Notes under the pieces: generated by a model | The model's input: only the letters and a program-made list of their open reading frames with translations | What the model was told of the DNA's origin: nothing | Databases searched by the model: none | Part shown: positions 6,341 through 6,639 of the stretch, one piece after another | Position numbering within the stretch: position 1 is the first letter of the stretch | How the letters are laid out: each line of letters begins with the position of its first letter | Position numbers and translations under genes: made by a program | Assembly (NCBI GenBank): GCA_024226105.1 | Contig: JAAELZ010000538.1 | Location: 1-6,639, forward strand | DNA: 6,639 nucleotides | Source of the DNA: Pseudomonadota bacterium | GTDB lineage: Bacteria; Pseudomonadota; Gammaproteobacteria; Arenicellales; Poriferihabitantaceae | Direction of reading: 5' to 3'

Positions 6341-6639
6341 ATGACCAATCAAACAGAAGATAAAGACGCTAAAAAAATATCCGGCTACCATGGGGGTTCG
6401 GTTGACACCGTGTTGTCAGTTGACGACGTGGCTAAAGAAGCCGCTCAACTGGCTAAAGATCGGCCGGCTGTTGAGCATTTGGACAAACTTGCGGGGGACG
6501 ACAGTTTTGTCTCGATTGATGGCCTGCTGGCCGGATATGGAAAGATGGAGATACTTCATGGTCTTGATCTACGCCTCGCCAGGGGGCAGTCGCTTTGTCT
6601 GATCGGGCCGAACGGTGCGGGTAAATCGACCATCCTGCA
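6341..6639 (+). CDS. livF: Branched-chain amino acid-type ABC transporter ATP-binding protein, LivF-like, with N-terminal extension (3' end outside window)
   Basis: Second ATPase of the HAAT transporter, cut by the right edge after 99 complete codons. The ABC domain begins around residue 56 (FVSIDGLLAGYGKMEILHGLDLRL) and reaches Walker A GPNGAGKST (89-97); the later motifs lie beyond the window. The aromatic AGYG (64-67) followed by EILHG fits LivF, and the order after livH-livM-livG supports it. In ordinary LivF proteins Walker A starts near residue 35-40, so about 50-55 residues are extra. The extension is hydrophilic, with a Lys/Asp/Glu-rich start and a likely helical part (VDDVAKEAAQLAKDRPAVEHLDKL, 27-50). 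ATG 6341 is chosen because GAGAGAG (6327-6333) lies seven bases upstream and no ATG occurs nearer the domain; a TTG at 6479 is a weaker alternative. A TATATAG stretch (6318-6324) could be a -10, but no good -35 accompanies it. Confidence 0.85.
   Translation, partial: MTNQTEDKDAKKISGYHGGSVDTVLSVDDVAKEAAQLAKDRPAVEHLDKLAGDDSFVSIDGLLAGYGKMEILHGLDLRLARGQSLCLIGPNGAGKSTIL

Overview
The window reads entirely on the + strand and holds two transport-related gene clusters plus two palindromic intergenic elements. Base composition is moderate (roughly 50% GC by eye), the genes are packed with ATGA-type overlaps, and the protein family variants look proteobacterial. A gammaproteobacterium is my best guess, from MobA's resemblance to the enterobacterial protein and from the GGGGGATT-type repeat often seen in such genomes. 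This is inference; no rRNA or other marker is present.

Region 1 (1-1945) is the end of a tungstate/molybdate-type operon: a TupB-like permease (its start lies left of the window), a TupC-like ATPase two bases downstream, and MobA, the molybdenum cofactor guanylyltransferase, overlapping the ATPase gene by four bases. Together they link oxyanion import to the cofactor step that makes the bis-MGD form used by Mo/W enzymes. The binding protein (TupA) would be expected just upstream, outside the window.

Region 2 (1946-2083) is a 138-base gap with a plausible extended -10 promoter and a strong ribosome binding site.

Region 3 (2084-6639) is a branched-chain/hydrophobic amino acid (HAAT) ABC transporter in the order binding protein (livJ/K-like), livH, livM, livG, livF. 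The binding protein is separated from the permeases by 228 bases carrying a 90-base two-hairpin repeat. livH-livM-livG overlap and are probably translationally coupled. livG is separated from livF by a 123-base imperfect palindrome whose left terminal repeat supplies the livG stop codon. livF runs off the right edge and carries an unusual N-terminal extension of about 55 residues before the ABC domain.

No RNA gene, CRISPR array, transposase or defence system is visible. The least ordinary points are the two palindromic elements at the two operon gaps and the extended LivF. I see no evidence of a wholly new system.
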